The notes beneath the pieces are model-generated. The model made no database searches. It worked only from the letters and a program-made list of their open reading frames with translations, and had not been told where the DNA came from. Made by a program: the position numbers and the translations under genes. DNA of 64,000 nt from assembly GCA_017795005.1 (NCBI GenBank), contig CP051242.1:2968119-3032118 (forward strand), written 5' to 3'. This stretch comes from Balneolaceae bacterium. Its GTDB lineage: Bacteria; Bacteroidota; Rhodothermia; Balneolales; Balneolaceae. Of the stretch, positions 27,188-35,566 are shown one piece after another; position 1 is the first letter of the stretch; each line of letters begins with the position of its first letter.

Positions 27188-29173
27188 CTACATAGAAGCA
27201 AGGTCTTTAAGCGTACTTGCAAGTTTACCAACTTTATCTGAATCACTTGCCATACTTGCCATTTCACTTACTTCATCAGCAAGCTGTGATAGAATTTTAG
27301 TTTTTGCCTTACCTGAAGTAGCATCAGCATTGGCAAGCCCTTGACGAACCGCAGTGATGCTTGCCGCATCTAAACCATTGTCGCGATCTAACTGATCCAC
27401 ATATGCTTTTGCTAATACGGGAGTAGATGGCCACACAAACATTGGGTTACCCTGAGCATTCAAATAATCAAGTTTAACCGTATTAGCAGCAGCTATTTCG
27501 TTTTCAGTTAAGTATGGAGAAGGTTTTAATTCAAAAATATCCATACCTCTTGAAATCTCAGAGTTTACAATTACTCCATTATACCAGTAAACAGACCAAC
27601 TTCCACCACTTCCCATTCGATCTGCTCTTACAGGACCACGATCGTGGAAAGCAATCTCTACAGGATTCATTTTATCAGTCCAGTCGAATACCGAAATTCC
27701 TCCCTGATACCAGGATTGTACCATGATATCACGGCCCGGAACCGGAATCATTGAACCATTATGAGCTACGCAGTTTTCCTGTACTGTTTGTGGAGCTGGT
27801 AATTTATAATAGCTCTGAAAAACTAATTTACCATTTTCAATAGTGAAGATGGCGTTTGCTCCCCACTCATAAGGATCACTTTCACGGCACTTAGGTTGGC
27901 CACCACCACCCCACTCATCAGTAAATAGTACTGCGCTTCCATCATTGGTAAAAGTAGCGGAATGCCAGTAAGAAAAGTTAGAATCGGCTACAGCATCGAT
28001 ACGCTTTGGATTTTCAGGGTCAGAAATATCAAGCAGTAAACCATACCCTTCACAGGCACCACCAGCTAATCCGATTTCAGGATACAGAGTGATATCATGA
28101 CATTGGTTTGGTCCACGGTTACTTTCACCACTTCCAAACATTTCATTAATCATGTTGGTAGCATTTTCTCTTAAAAAGAGGGTATCTGCAGCATTAGGAG
28201 TTGCTCCTTCTCCGGCTCTTTCCTGAGCTATATTTTGTAAAAGACGTCCCGAAAAACCAGATGATAATACTCGTTCCTGTCCTCCTCTCACATAAGTAAA
28301 TGCGCCATTAGCTTTCGCTATACGCATAGCTTCTAAATCAGCTGGTGCAAGTCCGTGTCTTGGCGGAGCTGTCAGGTCTTCAAATATTCGTGGAGAAGTT
28401 ACAATTGCAGCATCTGTTGGTGAATCCAAAGGAACTTTAATTACTTCGATTCTGAATAATGCTGAGTTTGGATCATCTTCAGGAGCAAAATTAGAACATC
28501 CCGGTAGTTCTTCTTCCGGACGAACACCTGCTGAACCAGACACATATACATACACATTTTCATCGTCTTTAGGATCTTTTAAAACTGAATGAGTATGTGA
28601 ACCACGGCAAGTTTGAACATTGGCAATGTACTCCGGATCTTCAATATTGGTAATATCGAAAATTCGAATACCTCTTAGTCTGTCTTCACTTACCGATTCC
28701 TGGACACCCTCAGTACCACAGTCTAATCGACCACTATATCCCTCTCCGGAAACGAAAAGTAAGTTTCCATAAACCGATACATCACTCTGAGATGCAGGGC
28801 ATACGTAGTCTTTTACTAATACAGGTTCTTTTGGATTTGAAATATCCCAAATGATAACCCCATTATAATTACCCTGAATAGCAAAATTATCTTTAAATGC
28901 TAAATCTGAGTTAGTTTTTCCTACAAAATCTTCCGGAGGTGGTGTTTGTGAAACCAGTTCCAGATTCCAGATAGCTTCTTCAGCATCAAATAATCCTGCT
29001 CCAAGACCAATGCGAGGGTCAGGTGATGGAGGAGTTACCTCATCCATTGAAGCAACTTCAGGAGCTGAAAAAGGAGCCTGAACAGCTGGTGCTTTCGGCG
29101 AACATCCGTATGCTGTTACGAAAACAGCGAGCAGTGTAAGCACTGACAAATTTTTTGTTATAGAGTTTTTCAT
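27188..29173 (-). CDS. LVIVD-repeat lipoprotein, copy 1
   Basis: A lipoprotein signal (TAYGC, Cys24) is followed by a propeller built from LVIVD-type repeats such as GVIIWDISNPKEPVLVKDY, GIRIFDITNIEDPEYIANV and GLLLDISDPENPKRID. Short loops contain conserved His and Cys (CRGSHTHSVL, QCHDITLYPEIG, CVAHNGSMIPVPGRD), a pattern fit for metal or redox work, though none is shown. The last 90 residues are helical. It is the downstream member of a tandem pair; outside a variable stretch (about 285-345) the two copies are closely similar. The DUF305 gene lies upstream of both. Function unknown. Confidence 0.85.
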   Translation of the reverse strand: MKNSITKNLSVLTLLAVFVTAYGCSPKAPAVQAPFSAPEVASMDEVTPPSPDPRIGLGAGLFDAEEAIWNLELVSQTPPPEDFVGKTNSDLAFKDNFAIQGNYNGVIIWDISNPKEPVLVKDYVCPASQSDVSVYGNLLFVSGEGYSGRLDCGTEGVQESVSEDRLRGIRIFDITNIEDPEYIANVQTCRGSHTHSVLKDPKDDENVYVYVSGSAGVRPEEELPGCSNFAPEDDPNSALFRIEVIKVPLDSPTDAAIVTSPRIFEDLTAPPRHGLAPADLEAMRIAKANGAFTYVRGGQERVLSSGFSGRLLQNIAQERAGEGATPNAADTLFLRENATNMINEMFGSGESNRGPNQCHDITLYPEIGLAGGACEGYGLLLDISDPENPKRIDAVADSNFSYWHSATFTNDGSAVLFTDEWGGGGQPKCRESDPYEWGANAIFTIENGKLVFQSYYKLPAPQTVQENCVAHNGSMIPVPGRDIMVQSWYQGGISVFDWTDKMNPVEIAFHDRGPVRADRMGSGGSWSVYWYNGVIVNSEISRGMDIFELKPSPYLTENEIAAANTVKLDYLNAQGNPMFVWPSTPVLAKAYVDQLDRDNGLDAASITAVRQGLANADATSGKAKTKILSQLADEVSEMASMASDSDKVGKLASTLKDLASM

Positions 29174-29313
29174 ATATCCTAGGTAATTAGTTTGTGTCTT
29201 TTTTAAAACGTTGGTGCTATTCGTTATGAGTTAAGAGTTTAGCTTTTTTTCTACTAGTTGCAAAATCAATTAACTGCATACAATGCTGAATCAGCTTAAA
29301 TAGTGTAAAAAAA

Positions 29314-29343
29314 AAGCCGTTTACTTATTAGTAAACGGCTTTC
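29314..29343. terminator. Terminator between the two LVIVD genes
   Basis: AGCCGTTTAC pairs with GTAAACGGCT (29315-29340), with an A run before it and TTT after, so it works best leftward for copy 2. Close sister of the hairpin at 27137-27170. Confidence 0.8.
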
Positions 29344-29359
29344 AATTTTTTCTGCTTAC

Positions 29360-31360
29360 TTATTTTGAAGCTAGATCTTTTAATGTATTTGCAAGCATTT
29401 GAACTTTTTCAGAATCAGATGCACTTCCTGCCATCTCTCCTACTTCTTCTGCAAGCTGAGAAAGAATTTTAGACTGAGCGTTTCCGGTAGTTGCATCAGC
29501 GTTTGCAAGACCCTGTCTGATCGCTGTAATGCTGGTTCCATCAAGACCGTTATCCCGATCAAGTTGATCTACATAGGCTTTTGCTAAAGCTGGTGTAGAT
29601 GGCCACTTGAACATTGGATGACCCTGAGCATTAAGATACTCAAGCTTTACAGTCTTAGAAGCTTCAATCTCATTAATGGTTAGGAATGGACTTGGCTTCA
29701 GATCAAAAATATCCAAGCCACGTGCGATTTCAGAATTAACAATCATACCATTGTACCAGTAAACTGACCAGCTACCACCAGATTGCATTCTTTCAGCAGA
29801 AACAGGACCTCTGTCATGGAAAGCAATCTCAACCGGGTTAGATTTATCGGTCCAATCAAAAACTGAAATACCACCTTGATACCATGATTGTACCATAATA
29901 TCACGTCCCGGAATTGGAATCATACTCCCGTTGTGGGCAACACAATTTTCAGTAGCAGATTGAACAGCGGGGATTTTATAGTAACTTTGGAATTCAAGCT
30001 GATTGTCGTCAGAAATTGTGAATAATGCATTTGCTCCCCATTCCATTGGATCAGTATCCTGGCATTTAGCTCCTCCGCCACCGCCCCATTCGTCGGTAAA
30101 TAAGATTGCACTACCATCATTAGTAAAAGTAGCTGAGTGCCAATATGAAAAGTTAGAGTCAGCAACAGCATCAATTCTTACAGGGTTTACCGGGTCAGTA
30201 ATGTCGAGTAGTAAACCATAGCCTTCGCATGCGCCGCCTGCTAATCCGATTTCAGGATATAAAGTAATATCATGACACTGATCTGGTCCTGGCTCATCAC
30301 CATCACTTTCAGTAACACCACGAAGCTCATCTACGATTGCCTGCATGTTTTCTCTCAGGTAAGTACTGTCTTCGGCAGTTGGCTCACCTTCACCGCCACG
30401 CTCTTCAACGATTCTGGTTAATTGAGCTCTTACAAAGTTATCGTTACCAACCTGCAGGAATGGTCCAACAATAGTTTCAATAATGAATGGGAAACGACCT
30501 TGATCATATAAATCCTGGTATTGTTGCTTTTCAGCAGGGGTTAATCCGTGCTGAGGAGCTTTAGTTAAATCTTCAAAGATTCTTGGAGAGCTAACAATAG
30601 CGGCTTCAGTTGGGTTATCAAGAGGTACTTTAATAACTTCGATTCTGAAAAGTGCTGAATTTGGATCTTCTTCATCAGTTGAACATCCTGGAAGTTCTTC
30701 TTCAGAACGAACAGGCGCAGAACCTGAAACATATACATATACGTTTTCATCATCTTCAGGATCTTTTAATACGGAATGTGTATGAGAACCTCTACAAGTT
30801 TGAACATTTGCAATGTACTCAGGATTTTCAATATCTGTAATATCAAAAATTCTAATACCACGTAATCGTTCGTCACTTACAGCTTCCTGAACACCTTCTG
30901 TACCACAATCAAGACGTCCCCCAAAGCCTTCTCCAGAAACAAACATAAGATTATCGTATACGGAAACATCACTTTGTGATGCAGGGCATAAATAATCTTT
31001 AACCAATACAGGTTCTTTTGGATCAGAAATATCCCAGATAATCACTCCATTATAATTTCCCTGAAATGCATACTTACCTTGAAATGCTAAATCGGAGTTA
31101 GTAACTCCAACAAAGTCTTCTGGTGGAGTAGTAGTCGATACCAGTTCCATATTCCAAATTGCTTCTTCAGCATCAAAAAGTCCTGCTCCTAAACCGAGGC
31201 GTGGATCAGGTGTTGGAATTACAGCTTCACTAAGGGGAGCTACTTCCGGAGCAGTGAATTCTGCCTGAACAGCAGGGCCTTTAGGCGCACATCCATATGC
31301 TGTAACAATTACAGCAAGTAGAGTAAGTACTGATATGTTTTTCATTGAATAGTTTTTCAT
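29360..31360 (-). CDS. LVIVD-repeat lipoprotein, copy 2
   Basis: A tandem paralogue of the next gene leftward, 666 residues, with the same lipobox (TAYGC, Cys24), the same repeats (GVIIWDISDPKEPVLVKDY, GIRIFDITDIENPEYIANV) and the same His/Cys-bearing loops (CRGSHTHS, QCHDITLYPEIG, CVAHNGSMIPIPGRD). A central stretch of about 85 residues (about 280-365) differs almost fully from copy 1. The C-terminal helical part is conserved, including AYVDQLDRDNGLD. It follows the DUF305 gene by about 45 bases and likely shares its transcript. Envelope-anchored; role unknown. Confidence 0.85.
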   Translation of the reverse strand: MKNYSMKNISVLTLLAVIVTAYGCAPKGPAVQAEFTAPEVAPLSEAVIPTPDPRLGLGAGLFDAEEAIWNMELVSTTTPPEDFVGVTNSDLAFQGKYAFQGNYNGVIIWDISDPKEPVLVKDYLCPASQSDVSVYDNLMFVSGEGFGGRLDCGTEGVQEAVSDERLRGIRIFDITDIENPEYIANVQTCRGSHTHSVLKDPEDDENVYVYVSGSAPVRSEEELPGCSTDEEDPNSALFRIEVIKVPLDNPTEAAIVSSPRIFEDLTKAPQHGLTPAEKQQYQDLYDQGRFPFIIETIVGPFLQVGNDNFVRAQLTRIVEERGGEGEPTAEDSTYLRENMQAIVDELRGVTESDGDEPGPDQCHDITLYPEIGLAGGACEGYGLLLDITDPVNPVRIDAVADSNFSYWHSATFTNDGSAILFTDEWGGGGGAKCQDTDPMEWGANALFTISDDNQLEFQSYYKIPAVQSATENCVAHNGSMIPIPGRDIMVQSWYQGGISVFDWTDKSNPVEIAFHDRGPVSAERMQSGGSWSVYWYNGMIVNSEIARGLDIFDLKPSPFLTINEIEASKTVKLEYLNAQGHPMFKWPSTPALAKAYVDQLDRDNGLDGTSITAIRQGLANADATTGNAQSKILSQLAEEVGEMAGSASDSEKVQMLANTLKDLASK

Positions 31361-31403
31361 TCTTAATTAGTAGGTTTGTTGGTTTAAAATTCGAAAAGAC
31401 GGA

Positions 31404-32084
31404 TTAGAAACTATCAAGTTCCATATTCCTAAGCATTAATTTCATTCGCTCAATTTCGGTAATTTGATCTACATTTATATCTGTTGCCAGTCGAAAAGCA
31501 CCTTCATCCTGAACTGCACCATCAGTAGAAATTAACTTTTTTACCATAGTTACAGCTCCCTGATGATGTTGAATCATGTATGTTAGAAATAGCCGGTCAA
31601 ACTCTTTTCCTTTTGCTTCCGAAAGCTCGACCAATTGATCCTGAGATAACATACCTTCCATTTTCATATGATCATGATGTCCTCCTTCTATTCCATGAAT
31701 CATGAGCATTAATCCATTAATATGAACTTCCGGAACAGGTTGGTTTCTATCTTTAAGCCAGGTTTGCATTATAGCAATCTCATCTTTCTGAGCATTAATA
31801 ATTCGGGCAGCAAGTGTCTGAATAGCTGGACTTGCATTATTCTTAGGAGCAAGGTCTGACATAATTAATGCCTGAGCATGATGACCAATCATATCAGTCA
31901 TAAACTTCACATCAGCTTGTGTAAAATTCATTCTGGAACTATCGATTCTTGCCCAGAATAACTCTTCCAGTTCTTTTTTTGATTTTTCTTCTGATGATTG
32001 AGCTTTTGCATCAACATTGATGCCTGTTATCAAAAAAATGCTCCCAATAAATGAAACGAAAATTTTTACTTTTATACCTTTCAC
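31404..32084 (-). CDS. DUF305 family secreted His-rich protein
   Basis: A signal peptide (cut near AKAQ) precedes a four-helix DUF305 domain with paired histidines: FMTDMIGHHAQALIM and, later, LTYMIQHHQGAVTMV. An extra cluster HGIEGGHHDHMKM lies between them. DUF305 proteins are ferritin-fold-like, often sit near copper or heavy-metal genes, and are thought to bind metal; that link is from family context, not from this sequence. It is the first gene of a leftward cluster with two LVIVD lipoproteins, which suggests that they act together in the envelope. Confidence 0.88.
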   Translation of the reverse strand: MKGIKVKIFVSFIGSIFLITGINVDAKAQSSEEKSKKELEELFWARIDSSRMNFTQADVKFMTDMIGHHAQALIMSDLAPKNNASPAIQTLAARIINAQKDEIAIMQTWLKDRNQPVPEVHINGLMLMIHGIEGGHHDHMKMEGMLSQDQLVELSEAKGKEFDRLFLTYMIQHHQGAVTMVKKLISTDGAVQDEGAFRLATDINVDQITEIERMKLMLRNMELDSF

Positions 32085-32265
32085 GGCTCTGTAATTTTTA
32101 TCTGTTTTCTCTTTTTAAATAAGACGTTAATAATAACCCCAATCTTTGAAAAAAACCAACATTTGAGCATTTGATCAATATTTTTTTACGTCCTTTATTT
32201 TGTCAATTAAACCCTATTTTGACAAATATTAGTACACCTTTTTCTACTTATACTCCATAAATCGT

Positions 32266-32273
32266 TATCTTCG
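32266..32273 (+). promoter_or_regulatory. Candidate -10 element before the phosphosugar mutase gene
   Basis: TATCTTCG resembles TAnnTTTG and lies 33 bases before the ATG, the same distance as the candidate before the M16 gene. The rest of this 220-base gap is AT-rich without other signals that I could see. Confidence 0.3.
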
Positions 32274-32306
32274 AAATCCCACAACCATGAACTCTAATCT
32301 TAAGCT

Positions 32307-34043
32307 ATGAGTACTTTGGAATCTTACGTAAAAGAAAAAATTAATAACTGGTTAAACGGCGGTTACGACGAAAGCACAAAGAGTACAATTAGGACCATGT
32401 TAGAAAATGAGCAATTCACTGAATTGACTGATGCTTTCTACAAAGACTTAGAGTTTGGTACAGGTGGATTAAGAGGGATAATGGGAGTTGGATCCAATCG
32501 TGTTAATAAATATACGTTCGGAGCTGCTACTCAAGGCTTAAGTAATTTTCTCAAAAAAATTTACCCTGACCAAAAAATTAAAGTAGCGATCGCATATGAT
32601 TGTCGTAATAATTCAGATTCTCTTGCACAGGTTGTTGCTGATGTATTTTCAGCGAATGGAATTTATGTCTATTTCTTTGAAGCCCTTCGCCCTACCCCTG
32701 AACTATCATTCGCCATACGTGAGCTTAACTGTCAAAGTGGTGTTGTACTAACAGCTTCTCATAATCCAAAGGAGTATAACGGATTTAAAGCTTATGGATC
32801 CGATGGAGGTCAATTCGTGGCTCCTTACGACAAAATGGTAATGGAAGAAGTGCAAAAAATCAGAAATGTAGAAGATATAAATTTCGATCGTGTTGATGAG
32901 AATATTGAAATCATTGGAAAAAAAATCGACGACCGTTTCCTGGAAGAATTGGTTAAGCTTTCTGTTTCTAAAGAAGCTATACGGCGACAAAAGGACATTA
33001 GCATAGTTTTCTCTCCTATTCATGGAACCGGCGGAGTTTCCGTTCCTCCCGCACTGGAGGCTTATGGATTCGAAAAGGTTACTTTAGTGAAAGAGCAAAT
33101 GGTTGTGGACGGTAATTTCCCAACAGTTGTATATCCGAATCCTGAAGAGCAGGATGCTTTAAGTATGGCTATGACCAAAGCAAAAGAAATTGACGCCGAA
33201 CTGGTTATGGCAACAGATCCGGATGCAGATCGTGTTGGTATTGCAGTAAAAAATGATAAAGGGGAATGGATTCTTTTTAACGGGAATATGACTGGTACGC
33301 TTATTATTAATTACATGCTTACAGCATGGAAAAATGCCGGAAAATTAACAGGTAACCAGTATATCGTAAAGACAATTGTTATCTCCTACCTCATAGACCG
33401 AATAGCAAAATCATATGGAGTAGAGTGTTACAATACTCTTACAGGGTTCAAGTATATCGGTGAATTGATGACGGGGTTTGAAGGAAAAAAAGAATTTATT
33501 GTGGGCGGTGAGGAAAGTTATGGGTACCTGGTCGGAGAACATGTTCGGGATAAAGACGCAGTAGTTTCCTCCGTCATTATTGCAGAAATGGCTGCGTATT
33601 ATAAAGATCAGGGTAGCAGCTTATTCGAAGCATTAGTTGAAATGTATGTGGAGCATGGATTTTTTAAAGAACGACTCGTCTCAGTTACCAAAAAAGGAAA
33701 AGCCGGAGCTGAAGAAATTCAACAGATGATGAAAGACTTCAGGAATAATACTCCTAAAACTCTTGGCGGCTCAAAAGTGGTAGTTCTTAAAGATTACAAA
33801 AGTCAGCAGGAAAAAAATCTGGAGACTGGTGAAGTGACTTCAATTGACTTACCTGAAGCGAATGTTCTTCAGTTTATCACGGAAGATGGAGGTATCATTT
33901 CTGCCCGACCTTCTGGCACTGAACCTAAAATTAAATTTTACTGTAGTGTAAATACTGATCTTAAAAGCGCTGATAGGTATTATGAAACTGATGCTTCTCT
34001 TGATTTTGTGATTGATGCTATTTTGAAGGATTTGGGGGTTTAA
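32307..34043 (+). CDS. Phospho-sugar mutase (phosphoglucomutase/phosphomannomutase family)
   Basis: It moves phosphate between C6 and C1 of a hexose phosphate through a phosphoserine. Ser151 in LTASHNPKEYNG is the phosphorylated residue, the magnesium loop is ATDPDADRVG (Asp304, Asp306, Asp308), GGEESYGYLVGEHVRDKD binds the sugar, and RPSGTEPKIKFYCS near the C-terminus binds the phosphate. The 578-residue length matches PgcA-type alpha-phosphoglucomutases better than the shorter GlmM. Single gene, followed by hairpins and the first riboswitch. Confidence 0.93.
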   Translation: MSTLESYVKEKINNWLNGGYDESTKSTIRTMLENEQFTELTDAFYKDLEFGTGGLRGIMGVGSNRVNKYTFGAATQGLSNFLKKIYPDQKIKVAIAYDCRNNSDSLAQVVADVFSANGIYVYFFEALRPTPELSFAIRELNCQSGVVLTASHNPKEYNGFKAYGSDGGQFVAPYDKMVMEEVQKIRNVEDINFDRVDENIEIIGKKIDDRFLEELVKLSVSKEAIRRQKDISIVFSPIHGTGGVSVPPALEAYGFEKVTLVKEQMVVDGNFPTVVYPNPEEQDALSMAMTKAKEIDAELVMATDPDADRVGIAVKNDKGEWILFNGNMTGTLIINYMLTAWKNAGKLTGNQYIVKTIVISYLIDRIAKSYGVECYNTLTGFKYIGELMTGFEGKKEFIVGGEESYGYLVGEHVRDKDAVVSSVIIAEMAAYYKDQGSSLFEALVEMYVEHGFFKERLVSVTKKGKAGAEEIQQMMKDFRNNTPKTLGGSKVVVLKDYKSQQEKNLETGEVTSIDLPEANVLQFITEDGGIISARPSGTEPKIKFYCSVNTDLKSADRYYETDASLDFVIDAILKDLGV

Positions 34044-34072
34044 TCCTCCTAACAATCTATACCGCATAACTA

Positions 34073-34149
34073 GCTACGATGCTCCGCGTCGTAGCGCATA
34101 CCCTGTTCGTTCCGACGCCGGGAGTGCGGAACGAGAGGAAATTGTTTCC
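34073..34149. repeat. Cluster of three hairpins between the mutase gene and the riboswitch
   Basis: First, GCTACGATGC pairs with GCGTCGTAGC around TCC (34073-34095, 10 bp with one wobble). Second, TCGTTCCG (34107-34114) pairs with CGGAACGA (34127-34134). Third, GGAAA pairs with TTTCC (34137-34149). The first two are GC-rich against an AT-rich background and look like REP-type elements; one may end the mutase transcript, though no long T run follows. Confidence 0.5.
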
Positions 34150-34254
34150 ACAACAATGCATTTTAATCACATTCACTCTCCTTCGTGGATAACTTCGGCA
34201 TTTTGTGGGAAAGTAATTTTGATAATACTCTATTAATATCTCATCTTAATTACG

Positions 34255-34449
34255 TGCTAATGGTGTTCAGCATAGAAAGTTTTTGTGTTGGATGAAAAGG
34301 GAATCCGGTGGCCTGTATTCGCAGGGAATCCGGAACTGTACCCGCAACTGTAAGCTGTTTTAGTTTTTTCACTCAAGCCACTGTCTCAGCCCCAAACAAG
34401 ACGGGAAGGCGAAAAAAATTCAGCAGTAAGTCAGGAGACCTGCCTTAGC
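34255..34449 (+). promoter_or_regulatory. Cobalamin riboswitch controlling nrdBA
   Basis: The conserved core elements appear in order: AAAAGGGAATCCGGTG (34296-34310 region), GGGAATCCGGAACTGTACCC, GCAACTGTAAGC, GCCACTG, GGGAAGGCG, and the B12 box AAGTCAGGAGACCTGCC at 34428-34444. CTAATGG near 34257 can pair with CCTTAG at the 3' end as the closing stem. Cobalamin binding normally lowers expression of the downstream gene, here nrdB, 118 bases on. Confidence 0.93.
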
Positions 34450-34566
34450 CGAGTAAACGAGGTTTCGGGATTAAAACCAGGTTGAAGCGAATATGTTCTT
34501 ATAGGATTATTGTATGGATGATCATACTCGCTCCTGTCCCTCCTCATCATTTTTAAGAAACAGGCT

Positions 34567-35550
34567 ATGAAACAATTAATTGGCAAAACCTCGGTGCGGG
34601 ATAACATCGAGCTTAGTGAAACACCTTCCTATCCCATTTTCAGAGAATTGTATGAGAAACAAAAAAAGGCCATCTGGTTTCCGGAAGAACTAAATATTCA
34701 GCAGGACGCCCTCGATTACCATGCCCTTTCCCCCGATGAAAAAGATCTGTTTGACACAGCCGTTGGATACTTCTGCTCTTCAGAATTACTAGTACAAAAT
34801 GTGCTGGTTAATTCCTTCTTCCCAATGCTGAGCGACCCTCACGCTAAAATGAGTTTCAGCACTCAGTTGTTTATGGAGAACATCCACAGTGACTTTTTTG
34901 AGATTGTGCTCCAGTCTTTTAACATGGACCGGGAAAAAATGTATAAGGTTGCTTTCGACGACCCCATCCTTAAAAAGAAGATGGACTTGATTGTGGAAGA
35001 AATCGACAATATCAGCTATGGTAAGATTGATCCGGATACTTTGCAGGGCAGAAAGGATGTTTTACGTGCTATTCTGATCAACAACATCATCATGGAAGGT
35101 ATCTTCTTCTATTCCTCCTTTGCGCACTTCTTTGCACTCAAAGACATGGGAAAAATGAGAAATGTGGTTTCCGGTGTGGAACTCATCTTAATTGACGAAT
35201 CATTGCACCTCCAAAATGGAATTGAAGCCATTCTGATCATGCTGGAAGAAACCCCGGAAATTGTAGATGATGCTCAGTTTGTGAGAGAAATCAGAGAAGT
35301 GATTCTGAAAGGCACTTACCTCGAAATCGAATATGTTCAACATAAATTCGACAACAAAACCATTCTGGGGATTTCCAGTTCAGAACTGGAGCGCTACCTC
35401 AAATACATCACCGACCGAAGACTGGAAGAACTTGGATTTACTCCTGAGTTCAACATTACTGAAAATCCGTTGAGATTCCTTCAGAAAGAAGATGTGAAAA
35501 AGCTCATCAACTTCTTTGAGGTTTCATCTACAGAATACACGAATTATTAA
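34567..35550 (+). CDS. nrdB: Ribonucleotide reductase small subunit, class Ic-like (no radical tyrosine)
   Basis: The metal-cofactor subunit of an aerobic ribonucleotide reductase. The six ligands can be placed: Glu73 (SSELLV), Glu104 and His107 (MENIHSDFF), Glu177 (IIMEGIFF), Glu211 and His214 (IDESLH). The residue four after His107, where class Ia/Ib enzymes have the radical tyrosine, is Phe111, and the first ligand is Glu instead of Asp. Both match the Chlamydia-type class Ic enzyme with a Mn/Fe cofactor. The length of 327 residues is normal. The gene follows a B12 riboswitch and overlaps no other true start; nrdA follows after 16 bases. Confidence 0.93.
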   Translation: MKQLIGKTSVRDNIELSETPSYPIFRELYEKQKKAIWFPEELNIQQDALDYHALSPDEKDLFDTAVGYFCSSELLVQNVLVNSFFPMLSDPHAKMSFSTQLFMENIHSDFFEIVLQSFNMDREKMYKVAFDDPILKKKMDLIVEEIDNISYGKIDPDTLQGRKDVLRAILINNIIMEGIFFYSSFAHFFALKDMGKMRNVVSGVELILIDESLHLQNGIEAILIMLEETPEIVDDAQFVREIREVILKGTYLEIEYVQHKFDNKTILGISSSELERYLKYITDRRLEELGFTPEFNITENPLRFLQKEDVKKLINFFEVSSTEYTNY

Positions 35551-35552
35551 TA

Positions 35553-35558
35553 AAGGAG
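35553..35558 (+). promoter_or_regulatory. Ribosome binding site that fixes the nrdA start
   Basis: AAGGAG lies 8 bases before the ATG at 35567. The frame is open further upstream to 35516 inside nrdB, but this site and the conserved start MQRTVIKRDG favour 35567. Confidence 0.75.
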
Positions 35559-35566
35559 ATATCAAC

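Noticed and set aside
27188-31360. The repeated 2-kb LVIVD genes as a mobile element
   Set aside because: No transposase, no terminal inverted repeats and no target duplication are seen; an ordinary tandem gene duplication explains them.
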